64,000 nucleotides of DNA from the NCBI GenBank assembly GCA_029255685.2, contig CM055319.2, positions 36,590,530 to 36,654,529 on the forward strand. The letters are read 5' to 3'. This document shows positions 60,287 through 64,000 of this stretch, piece after piece. Under the pieces are notes generated by a model. That model did no database searches and had not been told where the DNA came from. It worked only from the letters and a program-made list of their open reading frames with translations. Every line of letters starts with the position of its first letter. The first letter of the stretch is position 1. The DNA is from Silene conica. Taxonomy: Eukaryota; Streptophyta; Magnoliopsida; Caryophyllales; Caryophyllaceae. A program made the position numbers and the translations under genes.

Positions 60287-63200
60287 TTTCGGACACGTGG
60301 TAAAAAACAGGCTGAAATTAAAAATGGTCGCTCCGACCACCCGAAACGGCTCGAATTGAAGGGTATATAATACACGTTTTTTAGGTCTCTGAGCTCCCGA
60401 AACAAAAATTACCGAAAATTACAAGGATAGTTAATCAAGTCAGATAAAGCGGACACAAAAATTTTCAAAAAAATAAGAAGACATTTCACGTCACCGGTAT
60501 GCTATAAACCTGTTTCGGTCGAAAATAGGATAACCGTGTAAAACTGATTTACAATTATTTATAGGGTCTAGAATCGAAAAATATACCTCATGATACGATT
60601 TCGGACACGTGGTAAAAAACAGGCTGAAATTAAAAATGGTCGCTCCGACCACCCAAAACGGCTCGAACTGAAGGGTATATAATACACGTTTTTTAGGCCT
60701 TTGAGCTCCCAAAACGAAAATTATCGAAAATTGCGAGAATGGTTAATCACGTAAGATAAAGGGAGCACAAAAATTTTCAAAAAAATCAGAAGACATTTCA
60801 CGTTACCGGTATGTTATAAACCAGTTTCGGCCGAAAATCGGATAACCGTGTAAAAATGATTTATAGTTGTTTATAGGGTCTAGAATTGAATAAGATACCT
60901 CATGATGCGATTTCGGACACGTGGTATTAAAACAAGTTGAAACATAAAAATGGCCGCTACGACCACTCTGAAACGGCTTGAATTGAAGTGTATATAATAC
61001 ACGTTTTTTTAGGCCTCTGAGCTCTCGAAACGAAAATTACCGAAAATTACAAGGATGGTTAAACAATTCAGATATAGGGGGCACACAAATTTTCAAAAAA
61101 ATCAGAAGACATTTCACGTTACCGGTATGCTGTGAACCAGTTTCGGCCGAAAATTGGATAACCGTGTAAAATTTATTTATTGTTGTTTATAGGGTCTAGA
61201 ATCAAATAAGATATCTCATGATGCGATTTCGGACACGTGGTATTAAAAAAGGTTGGAAATTAAAAATGGTCGCTTTGACCACCTAGAAACGGCTTGAATT
61301 CAAGGGTATCTAATATACGTTTTTTAGGCCTCTGAGCTCTAGAAACGAAAATTACCGAAAATTGCAAGGATGGTTAATCAAGTCAGTTAAAGCGGGCACA
61401 AAAATTTTCAAAAACAAAAGAAGACATTTGACGTTACCGGTATGTTATAAACCAGTTTCGGTCGAAAATCGAATAACCGTGTAAAAGTGATTTGTAGTTG
61501 TTTATAGGGTCTAGAATCGAAAAAGATACCTCATGATGCGATTTCGGACACGTTGTGAAAAACAGGCTGAAATTAAAAATGGTCGCTCCGACCACCCGAA
61601 ACGGCTCGAGTTGAAGGGTATACTATACACGTTTTTTAGGCCTCTAAGCTCCCGAAACGAAAATTACCGAAAATTTCAAGGATGGTTAATCAAGTCAGAT
61701 AAAGGGGGCACAAAATTTTTAAAAAAAATCAGAAGACATTTCACGTTACCGGTATGCTATTAACCAGTTTTCGTCGAAAATAGGATGACCGTGTAAAGCT
61801 GATTTACAATTGCTTATAGGGTCTAGAATCGAATAAGATACCTCATGATGCGATTTCGGACACATGGTATTAAAACAGGTTGAAAAATAAAAATGGACGC
61901 TCCGACTACACCGAAACGGGTTGAATTTAAGGTATATAATACTCGTTTTTTAGGCCTCTGAGCTCCCGAAACGAAAATTACCGAAAATTTCAAGGATGGT
62001 TAATCAAGTCAGATAAAGGGGGCACAAAATTTTTCAAAAAAATCAGAAAACATTTCACGTTACCGGTATGCTATAAACCGGTTTCGGCCGAAAAGCGGAT
62101 AACCGTGTAAAAGTGATTTATAGTTGTTTATAGGGTCTAGAATCGAAGAAGATACTTCATGATGCGATTTCGGACACGTGGTATTAAAACAAGTTGAAAA
62201 ATAAAAATGGCCGCTCCGACCACCCCGAAACGGCATTAATTGAAGGGTATTACACGTTTTTTAGGCCTCTGAGCTTAAGAAAAGTAAATTACCGAAAATT
62301 GCAAGGATGGTTAATCAAGTAAGATAAAGCGAGCACAAAAAATTTCAAAAACATCAGATGACATTTGACGTTATTAGTATACTATAAACAAGTTTCGGTC
62401 GAAAATCGGATAACCGTGTAAAAGTGATTTATAATTGTTTATAGGGTGTAAAATCGAAAAAGATACCTCATGATACGATTTCGGACACGTGGTAAAAAAC
62501 AGGCTGAAATTAAAAATGGTCGCTCCGACCACCTGAAACGGCTCGAATTGAAGGGTATATAATACACGTTTTTTAGGTCTCTGAGCTCCCGATCGAAACG
62601 AAAATTACCGAAAATTGAAAAGATGGTTAATCGACTCAGATTAAGCGGGCACAAAAAATTTCAAAAAAAATCAGAAGATATTTCAGGTTACCGGTATGCT
62701 ATAGACCAGTTTCGGCCGAAAATCGGATAACCGTGTAAAATTTATTTATAGTTGTTTAGTGGGTGTAGAATCGAATAAGATATCTCATGATGCGATTTCG
62801 GACACGTGGTATTAAAACAGGTTGGAAAATAAAAATGGCCGCTTTGACCACGCAGAAACGGCTTGAATTGAAGGGTATATAATATATGTTTTTTAGGTCT
62901 CTCAGCTTTAGAAACGAATATTACCGAAAATTGTAATGATGGTTAATCAAGTCAGTAAAATTTTCAAAAACAAAAAAAGACATTTGATATTACCGGTATG
63001 CTATAAACCAGTTTCGGTCGATAATCGAATAACCGCGTAAAAGTGATTTGTAGTTGTTTATAGGGTCTAGAATCGAAAAAGATACCTCATGATGCGATTT
63101 CGGACACGTGGTGAAAAACAGGCTGAAATTAAAAATGGTCGCTCCGACCTCCAAAAACGGCTCGAATTTAAGGGTATACTATACACGTTTTTTAGGCCTC

Positions 63201-64000
63201 TGAGCTCTCGAAACGAAAATTACCGAAAATTTCAAGGATGGTTAATCAAGTGAGATAAAGGGGGCACAAATATTTTCAAAAAAATCAGAAGACAATTCAC
63301 GTTACCCCGTATGCTATAAACCAGTTTCGATCGAAAATAGGATAACCGTGTAAAACTGATTTACAATTGTTTATAGAGTCTAGAATCGAATAAGATACCT
63401 GATGTTGCGATTTCGGACACGTGGTATTAAAACATGTTTTAAAATAAAAATGGCCCCTCCGACTACCCCGAAACGGCTTGAATTGAAGGGTATATAATGC
63501 ACGTTTTTTAGGCCTCTGAGCTCCCAAAACGAAAATTACAGAAAATTTCAATGATGATTAATCAAGTCAGATAAAGGGGGCACAAATATTTTCAAAAAAA
63601 TCAAAAGACATTTCACGTAACCGGTATGCTATAAACCGGTTTCGGCCGAAAAGCTCATAACCGTGTAAAAGTGATTTATAGTTGTTTATAGGGTCTAGAA
63701 TCGAATAAGATACCTCATGATGCGATTTCGGACACGTGGTAATTAAACAGGTTGAAAATTAAAAATGGCCGCTCCGACCACCCCGAAACGGCTTGAATTG
63801 ATGGGTATATATTACACGTTTCTTAGGCCTCTGAACTCTAGAAACGGAAGTTATTGAAAATTGCAAGGATGGTTAATCAAGTCAGATAAAGACAGCACAA
63901 AAATTTTCAAAAACATCAGAAGACATTTGACGTTACCGGTATGCTATAAACAAGTTTCGGACGAAATCGGATAACCGTGTAAAAGTGATTTATAATTGTT
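60287..64000. repeat. Satellite array, about 312-bp monomers with higher-order structure
   Basis: TTCGGACACG recurs at 60288, 60600, 60912, 61228, 61543, 61855, 62169, 62480, 62797, 63099, 63412 and 63727: eleven full monomers and a partial one, 302-317 bp each. Monomers 4-7 resemble 9-12 more than their neighbours, giving a five-monomer period near 1.56 kb. No coding potential is seen. The array runs past the window. Confidence 0.92.

Noticed and set aside
60287-64000. Regular repeats considered as a CRISPR array
   Set aside because: Units are 312-bp direct satellite monomers without short repeat-spacer alternation, in a plant genome.

Overview
This is a plant nuclear window, probably from a dicot with a large repeat-rich genome. 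It shows plant Ty1/copia and Ty3 LTR retrotransposons, tRNA-Met-type primer sites, long AT-rich LTRs and a plant-style satellite array. I see no host gene, rRNA or tRNA gene. Almost every base belongs to nested LTR retrotransposons or to the satellite. I name the elements A-G, L and S for this window only.

Layout. Positions 1-59644 are a tandem complex, A, on the minus strand: partial LTR (1-404), internal (405-1417), LTR (1418-13306), internal (13307-14324), LTR (14325-59644). The A LTRs are about 3.6 kb and the internal regions only about 1.0 kb, with no coding capacity. Element B (1677-9994), copia-like with only a broken gag, sits in the second A LTR. The third A LTR holds two insertions. 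The first is solo LTR C (15033-50442). C is itself split by a Tekay-like chromovirus G (16565-46271) and by solo LTR D (47625-50391). G is in turn split by the Sirevirus-like copia element S (20530-31807) and by the non-coding LARD-like element L (34588-43134). The second insertion in the third A LTR is E (52463-58771), a gag-only element of Athila/Tat type. To the right lie a diverged B-like LTR fragment F (59645-60286) and a satellite of about 312-bp monomers that runs off the window (60287-64000). Target-site duplications (TSDs) fix most of these borders: ACCAT for S, AGCTG for L, CTTGT/CTCGT for G, AAGTG for C, TTTTT for D, GTAGT for E and GGATT/GGATC for B.

Coding content. S has gag, a damaged pol (internal deletion in RT/RNase H plus one in-frame TAG) and an intact third reading frame of 508 codons. 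G keeps one reading frame for gag-PR-RT-RH-IN-chromodomain across both insertions, apart from three nonsense codons. E and B carry gag only, and B's is frameshifted. L, C, D and A encode nothing recognisable. By-eye LTR divergence agrees with the nesting: S about 0.1%, L about 0.2%, E about 0.3%, G about 1.2%, B about 1.5%.

Most interesting signal. The LTRs are full of structured repeats. Several carry a private array of stem-loops in which the loop is nearly constant while the two stem arms change together. In families A, C and D the array lies between two copies of a conserved domain with a GYAA (GNRA-type) tetraloop hairpin, whose stems also covary. In addition, five elements (A, B, E, G, L) have a perfect 8-9 bp hairpin with a purine loop next to the 3' polypurine tract. 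All counts and identities were made by eye.
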